From contig JAGWYI010000278.1 of the NCBI GenBank assembly GCA_018969455.1, positions 1-5,993 on the forward strand: a stretch of DNA of 5,993 bases, written 5' to 3'. Position 1 is the first letter of the stretch. The number at the start of each line of letters is the position of its first letter. The notes beneath the pieces are model-generated. The model did no database searches. It saw nothing but the letters and a program-made list of their open reading frames with translations, and had not been told where the DNA came from. The stretch comes from Bacteroidota bacterium. Lineage in GTDB: Bacteria > Bacteroidota > Bacteroidia > Chitinophagales > Saprospiraceae. Shown here one piece after another: positions 5,899 to 5,993 of the stretch. A program made the position numbers and the translations under genes.

Positions 5899-5993
5899 CC
5901 GCGCGCAAGCCCGCGTAAAAGGAGTTGTATTAGTTCAATACTTTGGTGTGAAAACTGCCTTGTTTCAAGACCATTGTATCCGGTGGATTCGGA
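5899..5993. other. Unassigned sequence after the ATPase remnant
   Basis: These 95 bases start with a GC-rich patch (about 5899-5916) and show no recognisable gene. On the minus strand one frame enters from the window edge and stops with TAA at 5930-5932, ending in TMVLKQGSFHTKVLN. This could be the tail of a minus-strand gene lying to the right, but about 20 codons are too few to identify it. Confidence 0.35.

Noticed and set aside
1..5993. CRISPR arrays, tRNA genes, complete insertion sequences
   Set aside because: No regularly spaced repeats, cloverleaf-like segments, or transposase reading frames were seen on either strand.

Overview
The window looks like a chromosomal segment from a member of the Bacteroidota, probably from the Saprospiria/Chitinophagia side. 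This is an inference from several signs. Starts lack Shine-Dalgarno sequences. The cold-shock gene is preceded by a TACCTTTG box matching the Bacteroidota -7 element (TAnnTTTG). An ECF sigma factor is paired with a protein that joins a single transmembrane helix to an outer-membrane beta-barrel. The cold-shock protein is of the short 64-residue type. No rRNA or other marker gene is present, so the taxon cannot be narrowed further.

Layout. Positions 2-1945 (+) hold the 3' part of a Wzz/GumC-type polysaccharide chain-length protein that ends in a reduced P-loop domain. A family-4-like glycosyltransferase follows 19 bases later (1965-3125, +), so these two are probably one exopolysaccharide operon that extends leftward out of the window. 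After a 129-base gap with an imperfect 16-bp palindrome comes a two-gene unit: an ECF sigma factor (3255-3827, +) and, 26 bases on, a membrane-anchored beta-barrel protein (3854-5110, +). That unit ends at a strong hairpin (5137-5164). Facing it on the minus strand is a cold-shock protein gene (5261-5455) with its own hairpin-plus-U8 terminator (5198-5230), so the two transcription units converge on back-to-back terminators.

The right-hand 540 bases are sparse. An AT-rich gap holds the cold-shock promoter and a perfect 10-bp inverted repeat. It is followed by the first 49 codons of an AAA-type ATPase (Walker A intact) that stops abruptly, with no recognisable continuation in any frame; this is probably a gene remnant.

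How the genes may work together. The first pair acts in cell-surface polysaccharide assembly at the inner membrane. The sigma/barrel pair looks like an envelope-sensing unit: the barrel protein's cytoplasmic N-terminus could hold or release the sigma factor according to the state of the envelope. That role is inferred from gene order and topology, not from a recognised anti-sigma domain. The most interesting item is the topology of this barrel protein: an inner-membrane helix containing a lipobox-like LTGC, fused to an outer-membrane barrel.
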